Position numbers and translations under genes: made by a program. From Ramlibacter humi (GTDB taxonomy: Bacteria > Pseudomonadota > Gammaproteobacteria > Burkholderiales > Burkholderiaceae_C): a stretch of 64,000 bases of DNA. The notes under the pieces were generated by a model that made no database searches, was not told the DNA's origin, and saw only the letters and a program-made list of their open reading frames with translations. Location of the stretch: the NCBI RefSeq assembly GCF_004681975.1, contig NZ_SMLK01000009.1:1-64000 (forward strand), in the 5' to 3' direction. The first letter of the stretch is position 1. Each line of letters opens with the position of its first letter. This document shows, piece by piece, positions 7,958-17,900 of this stretch.

Positions 7958-8548
7958 TCAGACCACCAGGCTCACCGCCAGCGCCAGCAACGCCACCGCC
8001 ATCGCCACGTTGAACACCCGCATGCGCAGCGGCGTGCCCAGGAAGCGGCGGATGCCCACGCCGAACAGCGTCCACACCGACACCAGCGGAAAGCCGACGA
8101 TCCAGCCGATGGCGGAAACAAGCAAGGCGCCTTGCAGCGGGCCCATGCCGGCGGGCATGAACACGGTGGCGACCGTGGCGGCACGCATCCACGTCTTGGG
8201 GTTCACCAGCTGGAAGGCCGCGCCTTCCACGAACGACAGCGGACGCTGCGCGGCCCGGCCCGCGGCCACGCTGGCGCCGACCAGCTTCCAGGCGAGGAAC
8301 GCCAGATACAGCGCGCCTGCCACCTTCAACGCGACGTGGATCGCGGGAAACCGCGCGAACACCTGCGACAGGCCCAGGCACACGACCAGCGTGAGCGCGA
8401 ACACGCCGGCGTTGATGCCCAGCAGGTGCGGCAGCGTGCGCCGGTAACCGAAGTTTGTGCCCGAGGTGGCCAGCATCACGTTGTTGGGTCCCGGCGTGCC
8501 GGACATCAAGGCGCAGTACGCGACGAAAGAAAAGAGGCCTTCGAACAT
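7958..8548 (-). CDS. LysE/RhtB-family amino-acid exporter
   Basis: A 196-residue, six-helix membrane protein of the LysE superfamily. The N-terminal signature reads L-M-S-G-T-P-G-P-N-N-V-M (about 14-25), followed by G-Y-R-R-T-L-P-H-L-L-G. The middle motif F-Q-L-V-N-P-K-T-W-M is the conserved N-P-K/W stretch of the family. The expected role is export of amino acids or small metabolites such as homoserine or Thr. I start at the ATG at 8548, since the longer frame adds 22 arginine-rich, unlikely residues. It shares direction with metNIQ but is separated from metN by more than 230 bases, so it probably has its own promoter. Confidence 0.88.
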   Translation of the reverse strand: MFEGLFSFVAYCALMSGTPGPNNVMLATSGTNFGYRRTLPHLLGINAGVFALTLVVCLGLSQVFARFPAIHVALKVAGALYLAFLAWKLVGASVAAGRAAQRPLSFVEGAAFQLVNPKTWMRAATVATVFMPAGMGPLQGALLVSAIGWIVGFPLVSVWTLFGVGIRRFLGTPLRMRVFNVAMAVALLALAVSLVV

Positions 8549-8678
8549 GCGATCGAAGTTAGCGGGCCGCGGCTGGGCGCGCCAGACACAGTGGCGCACC
8601 GGATGGAGCCGCAACTGTTGTGGTCACGAAGCGAATGCCTTGGTTTAGGATGCCTTCCCGCCCCACTTCCGGACCCCC

Positions 8679-8915
8679 ATGCGCCCCGCCGCCATGGTCG
8701 ATGCGCTCCGCAGACGAGGCCACGGCGCCGTCCTGGCCGGCCTGGTCCTGTTCCTGGCGGTGGTCGCTCGCCCGGTCTCGCTGCACGGCGGCGCCGTGCA
8801 GGCGCACAGCGGCAGTGACGGCGCGGGCAGCACGTTCATCGTGACGTTGCCGCTGGACGCGTCATCCGCTGACGGCCCGGCGGCAGACGCAGCGGCTTCG
8901 CGCGTCCCCGGCTAG
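8679..8915 (+). pseudogene. remnant of a histidine kinase C-terminus
   Basis: The translated frame contains L-F-L-A-V-V-A-R-P-V-S-L-H-G-G-A-V-Q, followed by A-H-S-G-S-D-G-A-G-S-T-F-I-V-T-L-P-L. This is the last ATP-lid and G2 part of a HATPase_c domain, normally G-L-G-L-x-L-A...L-H-G-G-x-V...G-x-G-S-x-F-x-V-x-L-P-L. Everything upstream (sensor, HisKA, N and G1 boxes) is missing, and the G-L-G motif is degraded to G-L-V. It is a leftover of a sensor kinase, next to an OmpR-type regulator on the opposite strand that may once have been its partner. It is unlikely to be functional. Confidence 0.6.
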
Positions 8916-9076
8916 CCGCCGAATTCCCGGTCGCGCCAGCCAGCTGGTGGGCGCCGTGGCGATCTTCAAGCTGGCGGGCCACGCGCGCTTGAGCGAAATG
9001 CAAGCGCGCGTGAAGGCCCCGGGGCCGCGGCATCACCGCGGCCGTCGAGACCTCGTTCAGGGGAGCGCGAAAGGAA

Positions 9077-9784
9077 TCAGCCCCTGCCCTGCTCCAGGAA
9101 ATAGCCTTCGCCGCGCACGGTGCGGATCAGGTCGCGGTGCTGCCCGAGCTTCGAGCGGATGTTGGAGATGGCCGCATCGATGCTGCGGTCGGCCAGGTCC
9201 ACGCCCGGCGCATGCACCATTTCCAGCAGCCTCGCGCGCGACAGCGCGGCGCCCGGATGGTCAATGAACGCGCCGATGATGCGGTTCTCGTGCTCGGTCA
9301 GCGTGACGTTCAGCGTGCCGATGGTCAGCTGCCGCATCTTGGCGTCGTGCCGGCAGAAAGCGCTGGCGGCGCCGCGCACCACGGCTTGCGACGTGCGCCG
9401 CAGGATCGCCTTGATGCGGGCCACCAGCTCGCGCGCCTGGAACGGCTTGGACACGTAGTCGTCGGCCCCGCGCGCCAGTCCCTCGATGCAGGTGTCGGGA
9501 TCATCGGCCGCCGTCAGCATGATGACGGGCAACTCCGGCGCGCGTTCCTTGGTCCAGCTGCACAGTTCCATGCCCGGTTCGTCGGGCAGCGTCAGGTCCA
9601 GCAGGACCAGGTCGAACGGCCGGCGCTGCAGGCACGACTTCATCTGCGCGCCGGTGCCCGCCACCTCCACGTCCATGCCGAAGTCGTGCAGGAACTCCGT
9701 CAGCACTTGCGTTGTTTCGCGGTCGTCGTCGACGGCCAGGACCGCGGGCCCCGCGTGCGGGCTCGATGCATGCGTACTCCTCAT
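9077..9784 (-). CDS. OmpR/PhoB-family response regulator (orphan)
   Basis: The 235-residue regulator has an N-terminal receiver with the acidic pair and phosphoacceptor (V-D-D-D at 18-21 and D63 in L-L-D-L-T-L-P), the switch threonine in I-M-L-T-A-A, and the conserved lysine in Y-V-S-K-P-F. A C-terminal winged helix of the OmpR type follows (L-T-E-H-E-N-R-I-I, then I-S-N-I-R-S-K-L and the wing R-T-V-R-G-E-G-Y). It should be phosphorylated by a sensor kinase and bind promoter DNA. No intact kinase is adjacent; only a kinase remnant lies at 8679-8915. It is therefore an orphan or is cross-regulated. Confidence 0.92.
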   Translation of the reverse strand: MRSTHASSPHAGPAVLAVDDDRETTQVLTEFLHDFGMDVEVAGTGAQMKSCLQRRPFDLVLLDLTLPDEPGMELCSWTKERAPELPVIMLTAADDPDTCIEGLARGADDYVSKPFQARELVARIKAILRRTSQAVVRGAASAFCRHDAKMRQLTIGTLNVTLTEHENRIIGAFIDHPGAALSRARLLEMVHAPGVDLADRSIDAAISNIRSKLGQHRDLIRTVRGEGYFLEQGRG

Positions 9785-9929
9785 GCGGCAAGCCTAGCTC
9801 AGCCATGTCCGCGCTTTGTGAGCGGAGCGTAACGGGCCGGAAACACAGCCCCGGAACGCGCCCGCTTTTGCTTACATCATCGAAGTTCTTCGCGGCTTCG
9901 GCGGTGACGCGATGCGGATCCCGCCAGTT

Positions 9930-10445
9930 TCAGATCGGGGGCACCAGGGTGTCCTTCAGCACGCGCAGCACGAAGCTGGACTTGCTGTGGCGGATGCCCG
10001 GGATCTTGTAGAGCTTCTCGCGCAGCAGCCGCTCGTAGTCGCGCGTGTCCTTCACCACGATGCGGATCAGGTAGTCGTATTCGCCCGAGACCAGGTAAGC
10101 CTCCTGCACTTCCGGGATGGCGGCCAGCGTGCGGCCGAACTGGTAGAGCGTCTCGTCGGTGTGGCTGGCCAGCGTGAGCTGCACCAGCACCGTGTCCTTG
10201 TAACCCAGCCGCGCGCGGTCCACCAGCACGCTGTACTGCTTGATCACGCCGTCGGCTTCCATGCGCTTGATGCGGCTCCAGCACGTGGTGGGCGACAGCT
10301 TCACCGCGGCGCCGATGTCCTGCAGCGTGCGGCGCGAATCGGCCAGCAGCTCGCGCAGGATGGCCAGGTCGAACTTGTCGTAGGTCGCCTCGGGTACCGG
10401 CGCCGTGTCCAGCGGTTCGGCGGCGGGCTTCGATCGCTTGGCCAT
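9930..10445 (-). CDS. Lrp/AsnC-family transcriptional regulator
   Basis: A 171-residue protein with an N-terminal HTH ([17 protein letters not shown], then [14 protein letters not shown]) and a C-terminal RAM (ACT-like) ligand domain ([16 protein letters not shown]). It has an N-terminal extension of about 25 residues that is basic and Pro/Ala-rich. I use the ATG at 10445 with GAAG just upstream; a TTG at 10457 is an alternative. It is divergent from an acetolactate synthase gene. Lrp proteins commonly control branched-chain amino-acid genes beside them, so regulation of that gene in response to an amino acid is likely. Confidence 0.9.
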   Translation of the reverse strand: MAKRSKPAAEPLDTAPVPEATYDKFDLAILRELLADSRRTLQDIGAAVKLSPTTCWSRIKRMEADGVIKQYSVLVDRARLGYKDTVLVQLTLASHTDETLYQFGRTLAAIPEVQEAYLVSGEYDYLIRIVVKDTRDYERLLREKLYKIPGIRHSKSSFVLRVLKDTLVPPI

Positions 10446-10563
10446 GGCGTTCTTCAATATTTTTCGGCTTCAGAGCTCGTCCATCGTAAATCAATCGGAA
10501 TGCGTGCTCGGAAGCCCGAAAACTCCGAAGCCCTTTCTGCCGGGCTGCGCGAACAATCGCCGG
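10446..10563. promoter_or_regulatory. divergent lrp / acetolactate synthase control region
   Basis: These 118 bases lie between the two divergent start codons. They contain the only AT-rich patches nearby (TTCAATATTTTTC at about 10454-10466 and TCGTAAATCAATC at about 10485-10497). Lrp sites are degenerate and AT-rich, so both patches are candidate operators overlapping back-to-back promoters. No exact consensus match is claimed. Confidence 0.4.
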
Positions 10564-12321
10564 ATGGACACGCTTGCCGCCCTCACCCCCGCGAAAACGA
10601 CGGATGCGCCCGCGCGCACCGGCGCGGAGATCCTGCTCGACACCCTGATGGCTTGCGGCATCGACACGATCTTCGGCTATCCCGGCGGCGCGGCGCTGCC
10701 GCTGTACGACGCGTTGTACTCGCGGCCCAGGCTGCGGCACATCCTGGTGCGCCACGAGCAGGCCGCCGTGCACGCGGCCGAAGGCTATGCGCGCACGACG
10801 GGCCGCGTCGGCGTGGTGCTGGTCACCTCCGGCCCCGGCGTGAGCAACACCATGACGGGTTTGCTGGATGCGATGAGCGACTCGGTGCCGGTCGTCTGCA
10901 TCAGCGGCCAGGTGGCCACCGGCGTGATCGGCACCCAGGCTTTCCAGGAGTGCGACGCGCTGGGCATGTCGCGGCCGGTCACCAAGTGGCAGCACCAGGT
11001 GCAGTCGGCGGCCGAAGTGGCTGCGACGGTGCGGCGGGCGCTGGCCGTCGCCGCTTCGGGCCGGCCCGGGCCGGTGCTGATCGACGTGCCGAAAGACGTG
11101 CAGCTCGAACGCTGCGCGGCCGTCGAAGCGGTTGCGCCAACACCCATGCCTGCTGCGCCCGCCTTGAACCTGCAGGACCTCAGCCGCGCGGCCGACCTGC
11201 TGCAGACCGCGCGCCGGCCGGTGCTGTACGGCGGCGGCGGGCTGATCAACTCGGGACCGCGCGCCTGCGAAGCCTTCACGGAACTGGCGCGCCGCTGGAA
11301 CCTGCCCACGACGCTGACGCTGATGGGACTGGGCGCGTTCCCCGCTTCCGATCCGCGGTTCCTCGGCATGCTGGGCATGCACGGCACCCTGGAGGCGAAC
11401 CTCGCGATGCACCACGCCGACCTGATCGTCTGCGTGGGCGCACGTTTCGACGACCGCATCACCGGGCGGCTGGCGGACTTCAGCCCCGGTGCACGCAAGA
11501 TCCACATCGACATCGAACCCGGGAACATCGGCAAGGTCGTGCACGTGGACGCCGCGCTGGCGGGCGACTGCTTCGAGGTGCTGGCGCTGTTGCAGGAAGC
11601 GTTGCCCGCCGCGCCCGATCCCGACCGGCTCGATGCATGGTGGTCGCGCATCGCCCGCTGGCGAGATCGCAAGTGCCTGGACTTCCAGCCCGACGGCGTG
11701 CAGATCCTGCCGCAGCAGCTGATGTCGCAACTGCAGCGATCGCTTGCGGGCCGCGACGCCATCGTGGCCACCGACGTCGGCCAGCACCAGATGTGGGCCG
11801 CGCAATACCTGCGCTTCGACGAGCCGCGCCGCTGGCTGACGTCGGGCGGCGCGGGCACCATGGGCTATGGCTTGCCGGCCGCCATCGGCGCGCAGGTCGC
11901 GCATCCGGGCAAGACCGTGGCCTGCGTGAGCGGCGACGCCTCGATCCTGATGAACATCCAGGAGCTGTCCACCGCCGCGCAGCACCAGGCGCCGGTGAAG
12001 GTCGTGCTGATGAACAACGGCTACATGGGCATGGTGCGGCAGTGGCAGCAGCTGGTGCACGGCAACCGCATCAGCCAGAGCTGGACGGCCGCGCTGCCGG
12101 ACTTCGTGGCGCTGGCGCGCGCGTTCGGCTGGGGCGCGGCTTCCGTGTCGAAGCCGGAGGAACTGGCGGATGCGCTGGAGCGCTGCCTGGCCTACCCCGG
12201 CCCATTCTTCCTGGACGTGCGCGTGGCGCAGGTGGAAAACTGCTACCCGATGATCCCCGCCGGCCGCGGACATCACGAGCTGATGCTGTCGGACACGGAA
12301 TGGTTCGAGGACGGGGCCTAG
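10564..12321 (+). CDS. ilvB: acetolactate synthase large subunit-like ThDP enzyme
   Basis: This 585-residue enzyme has the three-domain ThDP fold. The Pyr domain includes [10 protein letters not shown] and the catalytic glutamate E65 in R-H-E-Q-A-A. The middle domain includes [11 protein letters not shown], typical of acetohydroxyacid synthases. The PP domain's Mg/ThDP motif starts at about residue 457 as G-D-A-S and ends N-N about 27 residues later. The expected reaction condenses two pyruvates to acetolactate, or pyruvate with 2-ketobutyrate, for branched-chain amino-acid synthesis. The usual G-D-G-S is G-D-A-S here. No small regulatory subunit (ilvN/ilvH) follows, so this is probably an accessory isozyme. 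It is divergent from Lrp. Catabolic relatives of the same family cannot be excluded. Confidence 0.85.
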   Translation: MDTLAALTPAKTTDAPARTGAEILLDTLMACGIDTIFGYPGGAALPLYDALYSRPRLRHILVRHEQAAVHAAEGYARTTGRVGVVLVTSGPGVSNTMTGLLDAMSDSVPVVCISGQVATGVIGTQAFQECDALGMSRPVTKWQHQVQSAAEVAATVRRALAVAASGRPGPVLIDVPKDVQLERCAAVEAVAPTPMPAAPALNLQDLSRAADLLQTARRPVLYGGGGLINSGPRACEAFTELARRWNLPTTLTLMGLGAFPASDPRFLGMLGMHGTLEANLAMHHADLIVCVGARFDDRITGRLADFSPGARKIHIDIEPGNIGKVVHVDAALAGDCFEVLALLQEALPAAPDPDRLDAWWSRIARWRDRKCLDFQPDGVQILPQQLMSQLQRSLAGRDAIVATDVGQHQMWAAQYLRFDEPRRWLTSGGAGTMGYGLPAAIGAQVAHPGKTVACVSGDASILMNIQELSTAAQHQAPVKVVLMNNGYMGMVRQWQQLVHGNRISQSWTAALPDFVALARAFGWGAASVSKPEELADALERCLAYPGPFFLDVRVAQVENCYPMIPAGRGHHELMLSDTEWFEDGA

Positions 12322-12537
12322 CGCGCGGGGGGACTTGCGCGCCGGCAGTTTGCGCACGGTGGCTTCTTCGACGCGCATGCAGGCGCCGGCGCGCTTTCCC
12401 AGCACGGGGCGGCTGGCCATGTCAGCCACAGGTCAGACCGACACCGAACGTTGCAGTTGAGCGATGACTTTGCGTCGTCCGCGCGCGCTTGAGGCGCGTT
12501 GGAAGCGAACCTGCCACCGTGGCAGATGAGGACCCCC

Positions 12538-13125
12538 ATGAAGTACCCCCAGACCCTTCCCGTGCTGATCGCACTGGCGTTTGCAGGCGCCGCCCATGCC
12601 CAAGCCCCCGCCCAGCCGGCGCAGGAGCAGGTGATCCAGCGGCAAGTGAACCAGCAGCAGCGCGTGGAGAACGGCCTGAAGGACGGATCGCTCACCGTGC
12701 GCGAGGCCGGCCGGATCGAGAAGAAGGAAGCGGGCCTGGACCGCATGATCGCCCGCGACAGCAAGGACGGCATCAGCGCGCAGGAGCAGAAACAGATCAA
12801 CGCGCGCGAGAACGCCATCAGCCGCGACATCGCGCGCGACGCGCACAACGCGAAGCGCGGCGATCCGGCCGGCACCAGCAACCAGCGCATGCAGGCCGAC
12901 GTGCAGCGCAACGTCAACCAGGACCAGCGCATCCAGGCCGGCGTGCAGTCGGGGCAGTTGTCCGGCAACGAGGTCTCGAGCCTCGAGCGGGGCCAGGCGC
13001 GCGTGGACCGCACGGAAGCCCGCGCGGCCCGCAACGGCCACGTCAGCGCCGCGGAGCAGGCGGCGGTGCAGCGCCGCGAGAACAAGCAGAGCCGCCGCAT
13101 CCACCGCGACCGGCAGAACGGCTGA
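12538..13125 (+). CDS. secreted charged protein with two internal repeats
   Basis: A 195-residue protein with a clear signal peptide (M-K-Y-P-Q-T, hydrophobic core, A-H-A about residue 21, then Q-A-P). The mature part is highly charged, Gln/Arg/Ala-rich and predicted helical. It consists of two related units of about 65 residues, each built as Q-Q-R-V/I...G-L-K-D-G-S-L-T (or G-V-Q-S-G-Q-L-S)...E-x-R...R-N/D-G-x-x-S-A-x-E-Q...R-R-E-N. The D-S-K-D-G-I-S-A-Q-E stretch is reminiscent of a shortened EF-hand loop but lacks the full set of acidic ligands. I do not recognise a named family. It may be a periplasmic scaffold or stress protein. Confidence 0.75.
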   Translation: MKYPQTLPVLIALAFAGAAHAQAPAQPAQEQVIQRQVNQQQRVENGLKDGSLTVREAGRIEKKEAGLDRMIARDSKDGISAQEQKQINARENAISRDIARDAHNAKRGDPAGTSNQRMQADVQRNVNQDQRIQAGVQSGQLSGNEVSSLERGQARVDRTEARAARNGHVSAAEQAAVQRRENKQSRRIHRDRQNG

Positions 13126-13132
13126 AACGTAC

Positions 13133-13225
13133 CGTCATTCCCCGCGAAGGCGGGAATCGACGGCGTCCGCATCCGCGGACTGCTGAAAGCGGGAGCACTG
13201 GATTCCCGACTTCGCGGGAATGACG
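13133..13225. repeat. REP-like intergenic inverted repeat
   Basis: The segment begins CGTCATTCC-CCGCGAAGGCGGGAAT (in two parts) and ends with its near complement ATTCCCGACTTCGCGGGAATGACG. It forms a long imperfect stem around about 45 bases of loop. This CATTCCCGCGAA...GGCGGGAAT type recurs between genes in many beta- and gammaproteobacterial genomes. It lies between two genes that face each other, so it could also act as a bidirectional terminator. Confidence 0.6.
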
Positions 13226-13270
13226 AGGCAAGAGGGGATGACGGCGTGAGACCGGTGACGGCGCCGGCCG

Positions 13271-14230
13271 TCAATCCGCCTGCATCTGCGCGGCCTTCGC
13301 CACCGCGCCCAGGCGGCTCTTCTCCGCCGCCAGGAACTTGCGGAAGTCCTCGCGGCTGCCGCCTTGCGGATCGATGCCTTGCGGAATCAGGCGCGCGCGC
13401 AGTTCGCTCGACTTCAGCGCCTTGTTCACGGCGGCGTTCATCTTGTCGAGGATCTCTTCCGGCGTGCCCTTGGGCGCGAACAGGCCCGACCAGTGGCCGA
13501 TGACCACGTCCTTGAAGCCCTGTTCTTCGACCGTCGGCACGTCCTGCAGCGCGGCCACGCGGCGGCTCCAGGTGCTGGCGATGGGGCGCAGCTTGCCGCC
13601 CTTGATCTGCGGCAGCACCACGGGCGCGCCTTCGGACGTCGCGTCCACCTGCTTGCCGATCACGGCGACTACGCCTTCGCTGCCGCTCTTGTACGGGATG
13701 AACTCCAGCTTCGCGCCGGCCTTGTACTTCAGCATCGAGCCGACGAAGTGCGGCGTGCTGCCGGTGCCCGCGGTGGAGAACGTCAGGCCCTTGCCGTTCT
13801 TCGACGCCGCGATCAGGCCCTTCAGGTCCTTGATGGGCGAATCGGGCGGCACGACGATCACCGACGGGCTCACGGCCATGAACACGACGGGCACCAGGTC
13901 TTCCTCCTGGTAAGGCATCGTCTTCCTGATCATCGCGTTGGTGATCACGCCGGCGGCAGGCGCCAGGAACGTGTAGCCATCGGGTGCCGACTTCGCGACG
14001 ATGTCCGCGCCCAGCACGGAGCCCGCGCCGGGCTTGTTGTCCACGATGATGGGCTGGCCCAGCTCGCGCGAAGCGGCTTCGGCCACGTAGCGCGCCACCA
14101 GGTCGTTGGCGCCGCCGGGACCGAACGGCACGACGAAGTGGATGGGCTTGGAAGGCCAACTCTGGGCGCTGGCGGCGCAGGCGGCGAACGCGGCGGCGGC
14201 GAGGACGGCGGTGCGCAGTGCGCGGATCAT
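13271..14230 (-). CDS. Bug-family (TctC-like) tripartite tricarboxylate transporter receptor
   Basis: The 319-residue periplasmic protein has a signal peptide (M-I-R-A-L-R-T, A-rich core, A-S-A about residue 23). The Bug fold landmarks are W-P-S-K-P-I-H-F-V-V-P-F-G-P-G-G-A-N-D near the mature N-terminus, G-A-G-S-V-L-G-A-D in the first lobe, and the F-A-P-K-G-T-P-E-E-I motif late in the protein. Bug receptors bind carboxylates or other small organic acids. They form very large families in Burkholderiales, often orphaned from TctAB membrane genes, as here. Start chosen at 14230, with GGAG seven bases upstream. The ligand is unknown. Confidence 0.93.
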   Translation of the reverse strand: MIRALRTAVLAAAAFAACAASAQSWPSKPIHFVVPFGPGGANDLVARYVAEAASRELGQPIIVDNKPGAGSVLGADIVAKSAPDGYTFLAPAAGVITNAMIRKTMPYQEEDLVPVVFMAVSPSVIVVPPDSPIKDLKGLIAASKNGKGLTFSTAGTGSTPHFVGSMLKYKAGAKLEFIPYKSGSEGVVAVIGKQVDATSEGAPVVLPQIKGGKLRPIASTWSRRVAALQDVPTVEEQGFKDVVIGHWSGLFAPKGTPEEILDKMNAAVNKALKSSELRARLIPQGIDPQGGSREDFRKFLAAEKSRLGAVAKAAQMQAD

Positions 14231-14340
14231 GGTCGGTCTCCTGTTTTGCACGACCGCGCATTTTCACCGCCCCCGGCGGGGCTGGCTGACGCAAGACTGT
14301 TCAGTCCTGCCCGCCGCGGCCGCCTGGAAAATCCCGCGCG

Positions 14341-14874
14341 TCAGCGGCCGAACGAACCGCCGGCCGGCGCGGGGAGCCCCATGCTGAAGGGACTCACCAG
14401 CCGCAGCGCCGACGCGCGGTCTTCGGCGCTGCGGGGAGTGCCCGCCGAATGGAAGCAGCGGAACGGGATGCCGAGCTGCCGCCAGTACTCCGCCGCGTCG
14501 CTGAAGTACTCCAGGATCTCGTCGCGCACTTCGGCATGCGTCTTCTCGACGGGAACGTTCTTCAGCAGGAACAGGTAGCCGCTCGCACGCGCGCGGTCGA
14601 ACAGCTCGCCGGTCAGCTGGTCGAGCAGCACGCCCCGCCTGCGAACGTCCAGCGGCGGCAGGTTCAGCCATTCGGCCACCTGCCGCTCGGCGGCCGCCAG
14701 CGTGCACGGGAGCGAGGCCAGGTCGGCCTGGTAGACGCGAAGGCCCAGGCCCGACGCGCCGGCCAGGATGTCTTCGATGCGGTGAGCCTGCAGGGCCTTG
14801 ACGCCGAACGGCTGGGTCCTTCCGAGCCGTAGCGCGGCTGCTTGTACGTGGTCGTCTTGCGGGATCTGGGACAT
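14341..14874 (-). CDS. conserved-looking protein of unknown function
   Basis: This 177-residue soluble protein has no signal peptide, no TM segment and no motif I recognise. It is mixed helical/strand with several tryptophans, and the C-terminal 20 residues are Gly/Pro-rich. I start at the ATG at 14874 rather than the longer frame to 14916, whose extra residues are a run of arginines. It lies 67 bases downstream of the large BTAD/NB-ARC regulator on the same strand, so it may be co-transcribed with it. The downstream region toward the Bug gene shows no clear terminator. Codon bias is fully typical of the host. Confidence 0.6.
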   Translation of the reverse strand: MSQIPQDDHVQAAALRLGRTQPFGVKALQAHRIEDILAGASGLGLRVYQADLASLPCTLAAAERQVAEWLNLPPLDVRRRGVLLDQLTGELFDRARASGYLFLLKNVPVEKTHAEVRDEILEYFSDAAEYWRQLGIPFRCFHSAGTPRSAEDRASALRLVSPFSMGLPAPAGGSFGR

Positions 14875-14941
14875 GCGCCGAGCGTAGCGGCGCCTGCGCC
14901 GCGGGCAATCCTGCAAATGCCGCTCGCGGACGCCTTGCCGG

Positions 14942-17900
14942 TCAGGCCTGAGTCTGCCTCTTCATGGAAAGCACGCGGCCGCAGATGTCGTCCAGGGTCC
15001 ACGCGGCGGCGCTCTCCAGCCCCTGCGCGACCTCTTCCGGCGTGAACCCGAAGCCGGCCAGTTCCTTGCGGATCACCACGTCGTCCGGCGGACGCAGCGC
15101 CTTGTGGCCGAGCGCAAAGCTGGCGAACAGCAGGCCGGACGCGCGGTCGCGCGGGACGGTCATCACCCCGATCAGCCAGATGCACCGGACCACGCCGGCG
15201 AGGTTGTTCGCCTGCAGGCACAGTGGCAGCGCCTGCAGGTAATACTCCAGCGCCCGCGCCATCTGCTCGCCGGTCTGGTAGCCGACGCCCACCGCCATCA
15301 GGCTGTCTCCCAGCTCGTGGTAGTAGCCCGCCGACCGGAAGGTCGCCAGGGCCGCCTCGGCGGCGACCACTTCCTTCTCGCCATCCCCGGCCAGGCAATA
15401 CGCATAGCTCAGGCAGCGCAGCGCATAGGCGCGGTCATAGGCGGCTTCAGGCTGCCCGAAGAGGTCCAGCGCCTGCAGGAAGTACTGGATGGCCTGCGCA
15501 GGCACGCCCGAAGCACTGCAGATCACGCCGAGGAAAGTCAGCGCGCGGCCTTCCCATGGCTTGGCGCTTTGCGCGCGCGCCAGGACGAGGCTCTCCTCCG
15601 CCTCCGTGCGCGCCCGGGCGAACTGGCGCAGCGCATAGCGGCAGAGCGCCATGTCCTGCAGCGCCACCACCCGCAGCTCCGAGTGGCTCGGCCTCACGGC
15701 GGCCAGCGCGCGTTCCGCATGCCCCAGGGCCGCTTCATAGTCGCTGTTGAACCAGTCGAGGCGGCTGAGGCAGATCTCCAGCCAGACCTGGGCACGCCCG
15801 CGCGGTCCCTGCACCAGGGCGTCCAGCGCGATGCGGCGCGCGTCGTCCATCCGCCCCAGCTCCAGGTTGGTCATCGCATGCAGCGCCGCCAGCCCCGCGC
15901 CGATGGGGACGAAAGGGACGCGCCCCTGCGCATGCTCGCAGAGCGCCGCCGCCTCTTCGCGCCGCGATCCCATGTGCAGCAGGATCGACAGGTTGGGCAG
16001 CGCGTGCCCCATCAGGTCGATGCGCTGCGCGTCGACGGCGTACCGCCAGGCCTTCACCAGGTCTTCGGCCTGCGACACCATCTCGCGGCCTTCCTCCGGC
16101 AGGTCCCAGCTCGGTTTCAGCAGCGGCATGGAAGCCAGCCGGCCCAGCATGTATTCGCAATGCCGCTCCTGCGCCTGCGACAGGCCGTCCGCCGGCGCCG
16201 TCACGCGCACGAAATCCCGCAGCAGCGGATGCAGGCGGAAGCGGGCCCCGCCGATGCGCTGCAGCATCGACTTCTGCACCAGGCGCAGCAGCACGGCCGG
16301 TTCGGCCTTCGCCACTTCCCGCGCCTGCTCCAGGTGGATCGGGCCCTCGAAGACCGCCAGCCCGGCCAGCGCGTGTTCCTCCGGCGCGTCCAGCCGGCGC
16401 CAGGCCGTCGCCAGCACGGATGCCATGGTCCGCTCGTTGCGCCCGGCCCGGCCCGCCGCTTCGTCCAGGAACGACGGGTTGCCCTGCAGTTCCTCCAGCA
16501 TGCTGCCCGGCCCCAGCAGCGGCAGCCAGCTGGCCGCCAGCTCGATGGCGAGGGGAAGGCCTTCGAGGAATTGCACGAGCCGGGCCACTTCGCGGTCCTG
16601 GCCGGCGTCGAGCCGGTAGCCCACCCGCTCGGCGTGCAGCGCGAGCAGGCGTGCCGCCGCGGACCGCGTGCCGTCGTAATCCAGCCCGACGACCGGGACC
16701 GAGTACTCTTCGGACAGCTGCAGAATCTCGCGCGAGGTCGCCACGATGCGCAGCCCCGGCGCGGCGAGCAGCAACCGGCTGAGGACGGCAGCGTGGGGCG
16801 CGAGCTGCTCCACGTTGTCGAGGAACAGCACGATGCGGCGCTCCGACAGCCAGAGCGCCAGCTGCTCCTCCATCGACTTCTCGCGCTCCGGCAGGCCGGC
16901 CTGCAGGGCAATGGTGTTCAGCATCGCCTGCAGGCTGTCCGCCGACACGAGGTCGACCCAGATGCAGGCCGCATCGCCGGCCTTGGACAGCCAACCGAAC
17001 AGCGACCGGGCCAGCACGCTCTTGCCCACGCCGCCGAAGCCGCTGATGGTGATGAGCCGCACGTCCGGGCGCTGCGTGAGGTGCACCAGCTTCTGGAAGT
17101 CCGCGGCACGGCCGAGAGGGATTTCCTTGTGGGATGCGTGCAAAGGCTCCTCCAGCGGCACGGGCGCCGAAACGGGCTCGGCCGCGGGCGCATGCACCGC
17201 GGCGTGCGACTGCTGGTCGACACGGTCCCTGAGTTCTTCGTAGAGCTTGACGGTGGAAGGCAGCGGCTTCACGCCCAGTTCGGCCGCCAGCCGCTTCTGC
17301 AGCGCCTGGAACGCGCCGGCGGCCAGGTGCCGCTCCAGCGAATTGCGCGCCTGGCTGAGGACGAACTGCACCGCGTCCTCGTCCATCGGGTCGTCCTCCA
17401 CCAGCCGCTGCATCAGGTCGACGCTGCTGCCGCCCGCGGCCTGCCGCTGCAGGATCAGCGCCAGCATCGACCGCCGCAGCTCGCCGCGCAGCTTGGCGCG
17501 TTCCTGCTCGACCCAGTCGTCCAGGAAGGGCGTGCCGCCCACGCCCAGGCGATCCAGCAGCGGAAGTTCCTGCAGCGAGATCGCCCGCTCCCAGTCGGAC
17601 CGCGCGACCGCCGTGCGGAACGCCTGGACGTCGCTGCCGCCGGCCCACCGCAGCCGCCCTTCCTCGATGCGCAGCGCGGTCATGTCGGGGATCGCCTGGC
17701 GGATCTTGTGGATGATGCCCCGCAGGTAGGTCCGCGCGGTGGTGGCGTCCACCTCGGGCCGCAGCAGCACCGCCAGCTGCTCGCGGGGGTGCCAGCCTTC
17801 CTCGCATGCCAGGTACGCGAGCAGCGCCATGCTCCTGCCCCACTCGATCGCGACCGTAGCGCCCGATGCCAGAACCAGCACCGGTGCCCCGAACAACCGC

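Noticed and set aside
8920-9267. Plus-strand frame I-F-K-L-A-G-H-A-R after the kinase remnant as a continuation of it
   Set aside because: The second half is antisense to the response regulator and the first part shows no receiver or Hpt motif.
12340-12429. Minus-strand short frame M-A-D-M-A-S-R-P-V-L-G after the acetolactate synthase
   Set aside because: It runs without a stop into antisense of the synthase gene and has no ribosome-binding site. Probably chance in GC-rich DNA.
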